64,000 nt of DNA from Caldalkalibacillus thermarum (GTDB lineage: Bacteria > Bacillota > Bacilli > Caldalkalibacillales > Caldalkalibacillaceae): positions 1-64,000 of the forward strand of contig NZ_BMKZ01000009.1 in the NCBI RefSeq assembly GCF_014644735.1. The letters run 5' to 3'. Position numbers and translations under genes: made by a program. Below are positions 54,456 through 63,079 of the stretch, in pieces (positions within the stretch are counted from its first letter, which is position 1; every line of letters begins with the position of its first letter). A model generated the notes under the pieces. That model was not told the origin of the DNA. It searched no databases and was given only the letters and a program-made list of their open reading frames with translations.

Positions 54456-55439
54456 ATGGCGGTCATTTCCTATATTAACGCGGTGACACAAGCCTTAAAA
54501 GAAGAGATGGAACGGGACCCCAGGGTGTTTGTGCTTGGGGAAGATGTAGGCAAGCGCGGGGGCGTGTTCCGTGCAACCGAGGGATTATATGAGCAGTTTG
54601 GGGAAGAACGGGTGATCGATACGCCTTTGGCCGAATCAGCTATCGTTGGGGTGGCCGTCGGCGCCGCGGCCTATGGTATGCGGCCTGTTGCTGAAATCCA
54701 GTTTGCTGATTTTATCATGACTGCGGTGAACCAAATCGTGAATGAGGCAGCTAAATTCCGTTACCGCTCCAACAATGACTGGAGCTGCCCCCTGGTCGTT
54801 CGCGCGCCATATGGGGGAGGGGTACATGGTGCCTTATATCATTCCCAAAGTGTGGAAGCCATGTTTAACAGCACCCCTGGATTGAAGATTATAGCGCCTT
54901 CCACGCCTTACGATGTAAAAGGATTGTTAAAAGCAGCCATTCGCTCCGATGACCCCATCCTGTTTTTTGAGCATAAACGCTGCTACCGCTTAATTAAAGG
55001 GGAGGTGCCTGAAGAAGATTACACCTTGCCCATCGGCAAAGCGGATGTGAAGCGGGAAGGGGACGATGTAACCGTGATTTCTTACGGATTGATGTTACAC
55101 TACGCCTTGCAAGCCGCTGACCGCCTGGAAAAAGAGGGCATCAGCACCCATGTCCTTGATCTGAGAACATTGTATCCTCTCGATCAAGAATCGATCGTTG
55201 AAGCTGCGGGAAAAACAGGCAAAGTGTTGTTAATCACGGAAGATAACAAAGAGGGCAGTGTCATGAGCGAAGTGGCAGCCATCATTGCGGAGAAAGCCCT
55301 GTTTGACCTGGATGCGCCGGTCCAACGCTTGGCAGGTCCAGATGTTCCGGCGATGCCCTATGCCCCCACAATGGAAAAATTCTTTATGCCCAATGTAGAT
55401 AAAATTGAACAAGCGATTCGTGATTTGGCCGAATTTTAA
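54456..55439 (+). CDS. bkdAB: Branched-chain 2-oxo acid dehydrogenase E1 beta
   Basis: Forms the alpha2beta2 E1 heterotetramer with BkdAA. The 327-residue protein has ALKEEMERDPRVFVLGEDVG, DTPLAESAIVGVAVGAA, GGGVHGALYHSQSVEAMF (active-site His) and LFEHKRCYR-like FFEHKRCY. ATG 54456 follows TAGGAGG at 54441-54447. Confidence 0.95.
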   Translation: MAVISYINAVTQALKEEMERDPRVFVLGEDVGKRGGVFRATEGLYEQFGEERVIDTPLAESAIVGVAVGAAAYGMRPVAEIQFADFIMTAVNQIVNEAAKFRYRSNNDWSCPLVVRAPYGGGVHGALYHSQSVEAMFNSTPGLKIIAPSTPYDVKGLLKAAIRSDDPILFFEHKRCYRLIKGEVPEEDYTLPIGKADVKREGDDVTVISYGLMLHYALQAADRLEKEGISTHVLDLRTLYPLDQESIVEAAGKTGKVLLITEDNKEGSVMSEVAAIIAEKALFDLDAPVQRLAGPDVPAMPYAPTMEKFFMPNVDKIEQAIRDLAEF

Positions 55440-55468
55440 ACCGTTGCAGAACAAGAAGGAGGGATACC

Positions 55469-56788
55469 ATGGCAACGAAGGTGACCATGCCTCAATTAGG
55501 CGAAAGTGTGACCGAAGGAACAATTGGCAGGTGGCTGGTTAAAGAAGGGGATCATGTCAATAAGTATGATCCCCTGTGTGAAGTGATTACGGATAAAGTG
55601 AATGCTGAAGTGCCCTCTTCCTACAGCGGAACGGTTGCCAAAATCGTGGCCCAGGAAGGGGAAACCGTAGAAGTGGGCGGCCTGATCTGCTACATAGAAG
55701 AAGACGGAGAAGGCGCTGCTGATCAGGTGGCTGATGCAGAACAGGGCAAAGGGGATCAGCAGGCCGAAGCCCACAAAGCGCAAGACGACAAAGACGAGCC
55801 TAGCATGAAGCGGCGATACTCACCTGCTGTCTTGAAGCTGGCCCAGGAGCATGACATCGACCTGGAGCAGGTCGAAGGAACGGGTCGCGGGGGACGCATT
55901 ACCCGCAAAGACCTTCTGAAGCTGATCGAAAGCGGCAACATCCCCACCAAAGCAGCACGTGCAGCCGCAGAAGCCAAAGCCGCACCAACCGAACAAACAT
56001 CAAAAGAAGAACAGGCCACTGCTCAGCCGGCAGCAGCCGTCTATCAAGCTGAGCAACGGGCTGCCCAGCCGGCCCATATCCAAGCCAGACCCGGGGATAC
56101 GGAAATTCCGGTCAGTGCTGTCCGCCGGGCCATTGCCAACAAGATGGTGCAAAGCAAGCATGAAGCACCCCACGCCTGGACCATGGTGGAAGTGGATGTG
56201 ACCGAGCTGGTTAAGTACAGGGAAAAAGTAAAGCACGAATTTAAGCAAAAAGAAGGCGTAAACTTAACCTATCTGCCGTTCTTTATCAAAGCCACAGTGG
56301 AAGCGCTGAAAGAATTCCCCATGATCAACTCCCAGTGGGCAGGGGATAAAATTATCCAGAAGAAGGAGATCAATATCTCCATTGCTGTGGCCACTGAGGA
56401 TGCCCTGTTTGTGCCAGTCATTAAAAATGCCGATGAAAAAAGCATTCTGGGTCTGGCCAGAGCCATCGATGATTTAGCCCGCCGCACCCGGGAAGGCAAG
56501 TTGACACAGGATGACATACAAGGTGGCACCTTTACCGTGAACAACACCGGTTCCTTTGGCTCTGTCCTGTCCCAACCCATTATTAATTACCCGCAAGCCG
56601 CTATTTTGAGTGTGGAAGCGATCGTCAAACGTCCTGTGGTCAAAAACGACATGATCGCTGTAAGGGACATGGTCAACCTGTGTCTTTCTCTGGACCACCG
56701 CATATTGGACGGTCTCATTTGCGGCCGTTTTCTGCAAAGCATTAAACAGAAACTGGAAGCCATGGGCGAGGGGATGAGTTTGTATTAA
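55469..56788 (+). CDS. bkdB: Branched-chain 2-oxo acid dehydrogenase E2 (lipoamide acyltransferase)
   Basis: Core of the BKD complex. The 439-residue protein has one lipoyl domain (residues 1-80; lipoyl Lys in VITDKVNAE), a charged linker, a peripheral-subunit-binding domain (YSPAVLKLAQEHDIDLEQV, near 113-150), a second Ala/Gln-rich linker and the acyltransferase domain with catalytic SLDHRILDG near the C-terminus. The lipoyl group must be supplied, and lipB lies 870 bases downstream. A terminator overlaps the stop. Confidence 0.96.
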   Translation: MATKVTMPQLGESVTEGTIGRWLVKEGDHVNKYDPLCEVITDKVNAEVPSSYSGTVAKIVAQEGETVEVGGLICYIEEDGEGAADQVADAEQGKGDQQAEAHKAQDDKDEPSMKRRYSPAVLKLAQEHDIDLEQVEGTGRGGRITRKDLLKLIESGNIPTKAARAAAEAKAAPTEQTSKEEQATAQPAAAVYQAEQRAAQPAHIQARPGDTEIPVSAVRRAIANKMVQSKHEAPHAWTMVEVDVTELVKYREKVKHEFKQKEGVNLTYLPFFIKATVEALKEFPMINSQWAGDKIIQKKEINISIAVATEDALFVPVIKNADEKSILGLARAIDDLARRTREGKLTQDDIQGGTFTVNNTGSFGSVLSQPIINYPQAAILSVEAIVKRPVVKNDMIAVRDMVNLCLSLDHRILDGLICGRFLQSIKQKLEAMGEGMSLY

Positions 56789-56810
56789 CGGGCCACGGGG
56801 CCCGTTTCTT
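56787..56810 (+). terminator. Terminator overlapping the bkdB stop codon
   Basis: AACGGGCC/GGCCCGTT perfect 8-bp stem with a 4-base loop, then TCTT. The TAA lies at the foot of the stem. Confidence 0.7.
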
Positions 56811-56819
56811 GAACATAAT

Positions 56820-56833
56820 ACTGACTAGTCGGT
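56820..56833. promoter_or_regulatory. Putative TetR-type operator 1
   Basis: ACTGACTAGTCGGT is a 14-base palindrome with one mismatched pair, 95 bases upstream of the TetR-family gene. A related site lies in front of lipB. Confidence 0.55.
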
Positions 56834-56927
56834 CCAAACAATTTTCTCTGGTGATCAGGTACATCTGGCTGGCCAAGCCGGTCTGATGCCATCTTTACTG
56901 AGTGCAAAGTAAAGTGGAGGAATATCA

Positions 56928-57560
56928 ATGCCACAGAAGTCAACAAAGGAACGAATTTTGGAAACGGCTCTAGAGCTCTTTGAAGCACGTGGTTATCACG
57001 GGGTGACCGTTGATCAGATTGTGCAGGAAAGCGGAACGTCAAAGGGGGGATTTTACCACAACTTTAAATCGAAAGATGAGCTGCTATATATCATTCATGA
57101 TTCATTTATCTCCTATGTTCTGGACAAAGCCCAAGAAGCTTACGAAGAGTGGCAAACACCCACGGAGAGATTGTATGCCATTGTCAGGTCGTTTGTCATG
57201 ATGTTTGAGCAATACCGGGCCCATGTGACTGTCTTTTACCAGGAAAGTTTATACCTTTCTCCTGAATACTTTAAGAAGATTAAACAGAAGAGGGACCGAT
57301 ATAAAGATATGATGTTTAAAGTGATTGAGGAGGGGATTAAATGCGGTGAATTCCGCCCGGATGTTCCTGTGCCGATCACATCCATGGCCATTTTTGGCAT
57401 GATTAACTGGACTTATAAATGGTATAAGGAAGACGGTCTCTATACCATTGGGGAGATTGCTGATATGTTTGCTGATTTGGTTCTGCATGCTGTCCTGACC
57501 GATAAAGCGCGCCAAAATAAGCAATACGCCCGCCTCTTCTTGAAGTCGAAACAAGTTTAA
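56928..57560 (+). CDS. TetR-family transcriptional regulator
   Basis: A 210-residue repressor-type protein. The N-terminal helix-turn-helix is clear (ERILETALELFEARGYHGVTVDQIVQESGTSKGGFYHNF in order; recognition helix near residues 33-45), and the C-terminal domain is helical with a large ligand pocket, similar in length to fatty-acid-type regulators. ATG 56928 follows GTGGAGG. It is between the bkd operon and lipB; two related palindromes flank the gene. The ligand is unknown; an acyl-CoA is a reasonable guess from the neighbours. Confidence 0.9.
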   Translation: MPQKSTKERILETALELFEARGYHGVTVDQIVQESGTSKGGFYHNFKSKDELLYIIHDSFISYVLDKAQEAYEEWQTPTERLYAIVRSFVMMFEQYRAHVTVFYQESLYLSPEYFKKIKQKRDRYKDMMFKVIEEGIKCGEFRPDVPVPITSMAIFGMINWTYKWYKEDGLYTIGEIADMFADLVLHAVLTDKARQNKQYARLFLKSKQV

Positions 57561-57581
57561 AAAATGTTTCGTGATGGGCAG

Positions 57582-57595
57582 ACGAACTGGTCGGT
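57582..57595. promoter_or_regulatory. Putative TetR-type operator 2, in the lipB promoter
   Basis: ACGAACTGGTCGGT agrees with operator 1 at 11 of 14 positions and shares the half-site GTCGGT. It overlaps the -35 region of the lipB promoter. Confidence 0.5.
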
Positions 57596-57610
57596 TTAGT
57601 TGTGACAAGG

Positions 57611-57616
57611 TATAAT
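57611..57616 (+). promoter_or_regulatory. lipB promoter -10
   Basis: TATAAT 44 bases upstream of the lipB start. The -35 position (57588-57593) falls inside operator 2 and is a poor match, so expression may be weak or regulated. Confidence 0.6.
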
Positions 57617-57659
57617 AGAATTAACACCGTTATTTATTTCTGTAAGGAGAGAACAGAGG

Positions 57660-58382
57660 ATGAACTGGAACGAACATTGGCTGGAAACACATATTTTTAG
57701 ACATAAGCAACCCTACGATCCCATGTGGGACAGACAGAAAGAATGGGTGGCTGAAATTGACCGGCACGAACGTCTGCCGTCTCTTCTCCTTCTGGAACAT
57801 GATCATGTGTATACCTTTGGCCGTGGCGGCCGGCAAGAGCATTTGCTCATTTCTGAAGAGATGTGTAAACAGAAGGGGATTGAACTGGCTAATGTTGACC
57901 GCGGGGGTGACATCACCTACCACGGGCCTGGTCAGCTGGTCGGTTATCCTCTGATCCTGCTTAAACGCTGGAAAAATGATGCCCACCTGTACCTGCGCAT
58001 GCTGGAAGAAACCATTATCAAAACCTTGGCACGCTACGACATTGACGCGGGGCGCAAGCCGCCCTATACAGGGGTATGGGTAGGAGATGAAAAAATAGCG
58101 GCGATCGGTGTCAAATTTAACCGGGGCCGCCAATCTAAAAGTTTTATCACCAGTCACGGTTTTGCCCTGAATGTGAACACCGACCTGTCCATGTTCGAGT
58201 ACATTATTCCCTGCGGGATCCGTGAATATGGGGTGACATCCATGGCCAAACTTTTGGATCACCCGTTAGATCTGGCGGAAGTGATGCAGGTCTATCAACA
58301 TATTTTTGTGGAAGAGTTTCAGTTTGAGCCCCATGGGCTCAGGGTGCATGAGGATTCTGAACCTGATGGTAGAAGCAGCTAA
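57660..58382 (+). CDS. lipB: Octanoyltransferase LipB
   Basis: Transfers octanoyl from acyl carrier protein to the lipoyl lysine of E2 and H proteins, the first step of lipoate synthesis. The 240-residue protein has the family motifs RGGDITYHGPGQLVGYP, catalytic Cys in IIPCGIREYGVTS and catalytic Lys in KIAAIGVKFNRG. B. subtilis lacks LipB and uses LipM; here lipB sits next to genes of a lipoylated complex. ATG 57660 follows AAGGAGAG. Confidence 0.95.
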   Translation: MNWNEHWLETHIFRHKQPYDPMWDRQKEWVAEIDRHERLPSLLLLEHDHVYTFGRGGRQEHLLISEEMCKQKGIELANVDRGGDITYHGPGQLVGYPLILLKRWKNDAHLYLRMLEETIIKTLARYDIDAGRKPPYTGVWVGDEKIAAIGVKFNRGRQSKSFITSHGFALNVNTDLSMFEYIIPCGIREYGVTSMAKLLDHPLDLAEVMQVYQHIFVEEFQFEPHGLRVHEDSEPDGRSS

Positions 58383-58393
58383 CCGGTTAAAGA

Positions 58394-58437
58394 TAAAATA
58401 AAAAAAGATAACCCAGATCACCGGATCTGGTTATCTT
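58394..58437 (-). terminator. Bidirectional terminator between lipB and prli42
   Basis: AAGATAACC(C)AGATC pairs with GATCTGGTTATCTT around a 4-base loop. On the minus strand a long TTTTTTTATTTTATC tail follows, so it ends prli42 strongly. On the plus strand the tail is only CCTTTC. Confidence 0.8.
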
Positions 58438-58474
58438 CCTTTCTACTATTATTGTAAGCGTTTTATCCCATGGC

Positions 58475-58573
58475 TTAATAAGCAAATAAGCCGATACCCA
58501 TCAATAATGTGGAGAGCACAAGTGCCACAATGACAATGTAGACAACTGTTTTGACTAGTTTTTTTGGCAGCAT
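58475..58573 (-). CDS. prli42: Prli42-like stressosome-anchoring miniprotein
   Basis: A 32-residue protein too short for usual gene finding. ATG at 58573 is seven bases after a perfect AAGGAGG on the minus strand. It starts MLPKKLVKTVVYIVIVALVL: two or three lysines, then one membrane helix ending in GIGLFAY. This is the layout of Prli42, which anchors the stressosome to the membrane in Listeria and is widespread in Bacillales. A strong terminator follows. The role here is inferred from the family. Confidence 0.85.
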   Translation of the reverse strand: MLPKKLVKTVVYIVIVALVLSTLLMGIGLFAY

Positions 58574-58728
58574 GCGGTTACCTCCTTCAATAACTGAATC
58601 AAAATATCTTGTCACTCTATATATGATAACGAAAAAGCGGAGCCTCTTTCAATATGCTTAAGCAGTGAAATATAGGAATCAAGTGTTGAAACCAAAGGGA
58701 ACAACCAAGGTTAAAGGAGTGGATCAAA

Positions 58729-60381
58729 TTGTCTAAAGAAGAAGAGTTTCGCAAATTATACGAACAATGGCGGCGTAAAACGGAAGAACTGATCGCCAAG
58801 TTTCCAGAAAGAAAAGAGGTATTTGTAACTTCTTCGGGTATTCCTGTGGAGAGATTGTATTTGCCTGAACAGCTGGATGACCAGTATATGGAGCGCCTCG
58901 GGTTTCCGGGCCAGTATCCCTTTACCAGAGGGATACATCCCACCATGTACCGGGCCAGGCAATGGACCATGCGCCAATATGCCGGTTTTGGCTCTGCTGA
59001 GGAGACGAACAAACGCTTTCACTATCTTTTGCGACAAGGACAGACAGGTTTAAGTGTTGCCTTTGATTTACCCACCCAGATCGGTTATGACTCTGACGAT
59101 CCCATGGCCAGAGGAGAAGTGGGAAAAGTCGGCGTGGCCATTGATTCTTTAGAGGATATGGAAACGCTCTTTGAGGGCATTCCATTGGATCAAGTCAGTA
59201 CTTCTATGACGATCAATGCACCCGCTGCCATTTTGTTAGCCATGTATATTGCTGTGGCAGAGAAACAAGGGGTTCCTGCTGAAAAACTGTCTGGCACGAT
59301 CCAGAACGATATTCTTAAAGAATATATTGCCCGGGGAACGTATATCTTTCCCCCCCAGCCCTCCATGCGTCTGATTACCGATATTTTTGCCTACTGCTCC
59401 CGGCATGTGCCCAAATGGAATACGATCAGCATCAGCGGTTACCATATCCGTGAAGCCGGGGCAACGGCAGTGCAAGAGTTGGCCTTCATGATGGCCAATG
59501 CGATCAGCTATGTGGAAGCGGCTTTAGAAGCGGGACTGGAAATTGACCAGTTTGCCCCGCGGCTGGCCTTCTTCTTCAATGCCCACAACAATTTCTTTGA
59601 AGAGATTGCCAAATTCCGTGCCGCACGGCGCATCTGGGCCAAGCTGATGAAAGAACGTTTCGGAGCCAAAAAAGAAAAGTCATGGATGCTTCGCTTCCAC
59701 ACACAAACAGGAGGCTCTACTTTGACGGCCCAACAGCCGGACAACAATATTGTGCGCGTGACGATTCAAGCCTTGAGTGCCGTCTTAGGAGGAACCCAAA
59801 GCTTGCATACCAACTCCAAGGATGAAGCTTTAGCCTTGCCAACGGAAGAATCGGCCAGAATTGCTTTAAGAACCCAGCAAATCATTGCTTATGAAAGCGG
59901 TGTGGGTGACACGGTTGATCCACTTGGCGGTTCCTACTATGTAGAGGCGCTAACCGATAAGATAGAACAAGAGGTGTACCGCTATTTGGACAAGATTGAA
60001 CAACTGGGCGGCGCAGTCAAAGCCATTGAGCAGGGCTACATGCAAAGGGAGATTCACAAGGCAGCCTATGAAGCCCAGCAAAGGATTGAATCAGGAGAAG
60101 ATATCATTGTAGGATTGAACAAGTTCCAAATTGATGATGAGCCCCAGCCGGAAATCTTGCGGGTGGATCCTAAGCTGGGAGAAAAACAAAAAGAAAAGTT
60201 AAACCATTTGAGAGCCAGGCGTGACTCAGCCAAAGTGGAACAGGCCTTGTCCCGGTTAAGAGCAGCAGCAAGGGGGACAGAAAACCTGATGCCCCCCATC
60301 TTGGATGCGGTCCGGGCTTACGCCACTATTGGTGAAATTTGCAATGTGTTGCGAGAAGAATTCGGGGAATACCGGGGATAA
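58729..60381 (+). CDS. mcmA1: Methylmalonyl-CoA mutase, large (catalytic) subunit
   Basis: Catalytic TIM-barrel half of B12-dependent mutase, interconverting methylmalonyl-CoA and succinyl-CoA. The 550-residue protein shows [57 protein letters not shown] and [16 protein letters not shown] in the order of the family. It has no cobalamin-binding domain; the next gene supplies it. TTG 58729 is preceded by AAAGGAG at a distance of 11 bases. It starts the propionate gene set. Confidence 0.95.
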   Translation: MSKEEEFRKLYEQWRRKTEELIAKFPERKEVFVTSSGIPVERLYLPEQLDDQYMERLGFPGQYPFTRGIHPTMYRARQWTMRQYAGFGSAEETNKRFHYLLRQGQTGLSVAFDLPTQIGYDSDDPMARGEVGKVGVAIDSLEDMETLFEGIPLDQVSTSMTINAPAAILLAMYIAVAEKQGVPAEKLSGTIQNDILKEYIARGTYIFPPQPSMRLITDIFAYCSRHVPKWNTISISGYHIREAGATAVQELAFMMANAISYVEAALEAGLEIDQFAPRLAFFFNAHNNFFEEIAKFRAARRIWAKLMKERFGAKKEKSWMLRFHTQTGGSTLTAQQPDNNIVRVTIQALSAVLGGTQSLHTNSKDEALALPTEESARIALRTQQIIAYESGVGDTVDPLGGSYYVEALTDKIEQEVYRYLDKIEQLGGAVKAIEQGYMQREIHKAAYEAQQRIESGEDIIVGLNKFQIDDEPQPEILRVDPKLGEKQKEKLNHLRARRDSAKVEQALSRLRAAARGTENLMPPILDAVRAYATIGEICNVLREEFGEYRG

Positions 60382-60420
60382 AAGCTGATTTGTGTCAATC
60401 TTAATGTGAGGAGGAGTACC

Positions 60421-61260
60421 ATGGACAAAATACGCGTACTCATTGCCAAACCAGGATTAGATGGACATGACCGGGGAGCACTGGTGATTGCCCAAGCCCT
60501 GAGGGATCAAGGGATGGAGGTCATCTATACCGGATTGAGGCAGTCGCCGGAACAGATTGTGGCCAGCGCCATCCAAGAGGATGTTGACTGCATTGGCTTG
60601 TCCTGTTTATCTGGAGCCCATAATGAGCTGTTTCCCGAAGTGGTCCGACTCCTTAAGGAACAAGGGGCCGATGACATTCTGGTGATCGGCGGAGGAGTGA
60701 TTCCGGCGGAAGATATTCCTTACCTGGAAAGCCAGGGCATTGCCAAAGTGTTTACACCGGGCGCATCAACCAAGGATATTGCCGACTATATCCGCTTGGC
60801 CCTTAAGGAGAAAAAGAGGAAACTGCTGGTGGACCCGCCTAAAAAAATTGCCCACATTGGCATTGCGGTCAAATCGATTGAAGATTCCCTTCCTTTTTAC
60901 CAACAACAGCTTGGCTTGGCCTTGGAGGGCATTGAAACAGTGGAGTCGGAGCAGGTTAGAGTCGCCTTTTTGAAAGTGGGTGAGACCCGCATTGAGCTGC
61001 TGGAATCCCTGTCTCCAGACGGTCCGATTGCCACATTTATTAAGCACAGGGGCGAAGGAATTCACCATCTCGCTTTGGAGGTGGATGATATTGAGGCTCG
61101 CTTAAAGCAGTTGAAAGAAAACGGCGTACGTCTCATCCATGAGCAGCCTAAAGAAGGGGCACATGGTGCTCAAATCGCCTTTTTACACCCCAAAGCGACG
61201 GGAGGCGTCTTGCTCGAACTGTGGCAATATGATCAACAAACAGAGGAGGCATGGGCATGA
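60421..61260 (+). CDS. Fusion of cobalamin-binding mutase subunit and methylmalonyl-CoA epimerase
   Basis: A 279-residue fused protein. Residues 1-130 form the B12-binding domain with the base-off motif DGHDRG (near residues 15-20), GLSCLSGAH and VIGGGVIP. A short linker follows, then residues from about 142 form a VOC/glyoxalase-type domain ([40 protein letters not shown]) of the methylmalonyl-CoA epimerase type. Epimerase changes the (S) to the (R) form used by the mutase, so the fusion links successive steps. ATG 60421 follows GAGGAGGAG. In most bacteria the two are separate proteins. Confidence 0.93.
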   Translation: MDKIRVLIAKPGLDGHDRGALVIAQALRDQGMEVIYTGLRQSPEQIVASAIQEDVDCIGLSCLSGAHNELFPEVVRLLKEQGADDILVIGGGVIPAEDIPYLESQGIAKVFTPGASTKDIADYIRLALKEKKRKLLVDPPKKIAHIGIAVKSIEDSLPFYQQQLGLALEGIETVESEQVRVAFLKVGETRIELLESLSPDGPIATFIKHRGEGIHHLALEVDDIEARLKQLKENGVRLIHEQPKEGAHGAQIAFLHPKATGGVLLELWQYDQQTEEAWA

Positions 61261-62831
61261 GGGAACGCAATATCTACACCCAATTAGCCCCAATGGACGC
61301 TAAAATAGAAGAAATGTATGAACGCAAAAGAAAAATTGAACTGGGCGGAGGAGAAAAACGCATCCAAGCCCAGCATGACAAGGGAAAGTTGACGGCCAGG
61401 GAACGTATCAATTTGCTGTTGGACGATGGCAGCTTTGTGGAATTGAATGCATTTGTGGAGCACCGTGCCCATCATCTGGGGCTGGAAGCGGAAGCGCCGG
61501 GGGAAGGGGTGGTGACCGGTTACGGCAAAATTCATGGCCGCCTGGTTTATGTCTTTGCCCAAGACTTTACGGTATTTGGGGGAGCGCTGGGTGAGATGCA
61601 TGCGCAAAAAATTGCCAGAGTCATGGATTTGGCTGCTAAAAACGGTGCTCCGATCATTGGGCTGAATGACTCTGGAGGTGCCCGCATTCAGGAAGGGGTT
61701 GTTTCTCTGGACGGTTACGGGCATATCTTTTACCGCAATTCAATCTATTCTGGTGTCATTCCTCAAATTTCGGTTATCATGGGTCCTTGTGCAGGCGGCG
61801 CCGTTTATTCTCCGGCTATTACCGACTTTGTGTTTATGGTGGAGAAAACAAGCCAGATGTTTATTACCGGCCCCAAGGTGATTGAATCGGTAACAGGTGA
61901 AAAAATAAGCGCCGAAGAACTGGGAGGGGCCAAGGTGCACGCGGCTAAAAGCGGGAATGCCCACTTTACCGCACCGAGTGAACCGGAAGTGCTGGATCAA
62001 GTCAGGCGCCTGCTAAGCTACCTGCCCCAAAACAATGAGGAAGATCCACCCCGCATCTACAGCAAGGATGACCGGGGCTGGATTGAGGAATTAAAAGATG
62101 TTGTCCCCTTTGAAGGGACTAAAGTGTATGATGTGCGCCAGCTGATTGAATTAATAGTGGACGACAAAGATTTTATGGAAGTTCAACCTGATTTCGCCAA
62201 AAACATTGTGATCGGCTTCGGCCGTATCAAAGGTCAGACTGTGGGCCTGATTGCAAACCAGCCTAAAGTGATGGCCGGTGGATTGGACATTAACTCTTCT
62301 GATAAATTATCCCGTTTTATCCGCTTCTGCGACTGCTTTAACATCCCGCTCATCACCTTTGTGGATGTCACCGGTTTCTTTCCAGGTGTCAACCAGGAAC
62401 ATGGGGGCATTATCCGTCACGGAGCTAAAATTTTATATGCTTATTCGGAAGCGACTGTTCCTAAAATTACGGTGATTTTACGCAAAGCTTACGGGGGAGC
62501 CTACGTTGCCTTAAACAGCAAGGCGATCGGTGCCGATATTGTTTACGCCTGGCCTAATGCTGAGATTGCGGTAATGGGACCGGAAGGGGCGGCCAATATC
62601 ATCTATGCCAAGGAGATTCAAAACAGTGACAATCCGGCTGAAACAAGAGCCCAAAAGATTGCCGAATACCGGGAACGCTATGCCAACCCGTATATTGCCG
62701 CTGCCTATGGCATGGTGGATGACGTGATTGATACCCGGGAGACCCGGCTTAAACTGATCGAAAGCCTGGAGATGCTGAAAAATAAACGGGAATCCCGTCC
62801 TGCCAAGAAACATGGCAATATTCCCTTATAA
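61257..62831 (+). CDS. Propionyl-CoA/methylmalonyl-CoA carboxylase carboxyltransferase (beta) subunit
   Basis: A 524-residue carboxyltransferase of the PccB/MmdA type (YqjD in B. subtilis). [52 protein letters not shown] and [19 protein letters not shown] are diagnostic. ATG 61257 is seven bases after GAGGAGG and overlaps the preceding stop; ATG 61251 is too close. It should carboxylate propionyl-CoA to methylmalonyl-CoA with a biotin carrier from elsewhere, or run as a decarboxylase; the sequence does not decide between them. Confidence 0.93.
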   Translation: MRERNIYTQLAPMDAKIEEMYERKRKIELGGGEKRIQAQHDKGKLTARERINLLLDDGSFVELNAFVEHRAHHLGLEAEAPGEGVVTGYGKIHGRLVYVFAQDFTVFGGALGEMHAQKIARVMDLAAKNGAPIIGLNDSGGARIQEGVVSLDGYGHIFYRNSIYSGVIPQISVIMGPCAGGAVYSPAITDFVFMVEKTSQMFITGPKVIESVTGEKISAEELGGAKVHAAKSGNAHFTAPSEPEVLDQVRRLLSYLPQNNEEDPPRIYSKDDRGWIEELKDVVPFEGTKVYDVRQLIELIVDDKDFMEVQPDFAKNIVIGFGRIKGQTVGLIANQPKVMAGGLDINSSDKLSRFIRFCDCFNIPLITFVDVTGFFPGVNQEHGGIIRHGAKILYAYSEATVPKITVILRKAYGGAYVALNSKAIGADIVYAWPNAEIAVMGPEGAANIIYAKEIQNSDNPAETRAQKIAEYRERYANPYIAAAYGMVDDVIDTRETRLKLIESLEMLKNKRESRPAKKHGNIPL

Positions 62832-62845
62832 GCAGGTGATCGAAG

Positions 62846-63079
62846 TTGCCAAAAAAAGTGTTCATGGTCTACCATATTGGGAGGGAGCGCTCTACACTTC
62901 CGCTCCCTAAATTGTTGAATAAATATAAGGTGACTTTTCTGATTAATCCCAAAGAACAAACATCCTGGAGACAAAAAGGGCGAAAAGATTTGCTCAATCG
63001 CAGCAAACAGCACCAGGAGCGCCGTTTGAAACGGAGCAAACAGGTGCAGCAAGAAGATGAAAGAGGTGCAGCAGGATGA
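62846..63079 (+). CDS. Small basic protein of unknown function
   Basis: A 77-residue protein, very basic, with a short beta-like start (KKVFMVYHIGRERSTLPLP) and a helical Lys/Arg/Gln-rich tail. TTG 62846 is behind CAGGTGAT. It overlaps the next gene (ATGA) and lies 14 bases after the carboxylase, so it appears to be in the operon. I do not recognise a family. It could be a nucleic-acid-binding or regulatory protein, but no motif proves this. Confidence 0.6.
   Translation: MPKKVFMVYHIGRERSTLPLPKLLNKYKVTFLINPKEQTSWRQKGRKDLLNRSKQHQERRLKRSKQVQQEDERGAAG

Noticed and set aside
58553-58560. GACTAGTT inside prli42 as a third TetR operator
   Set aside because: Only the central six bases agree, and it lies in a coding region rather than in front of mcmA1.
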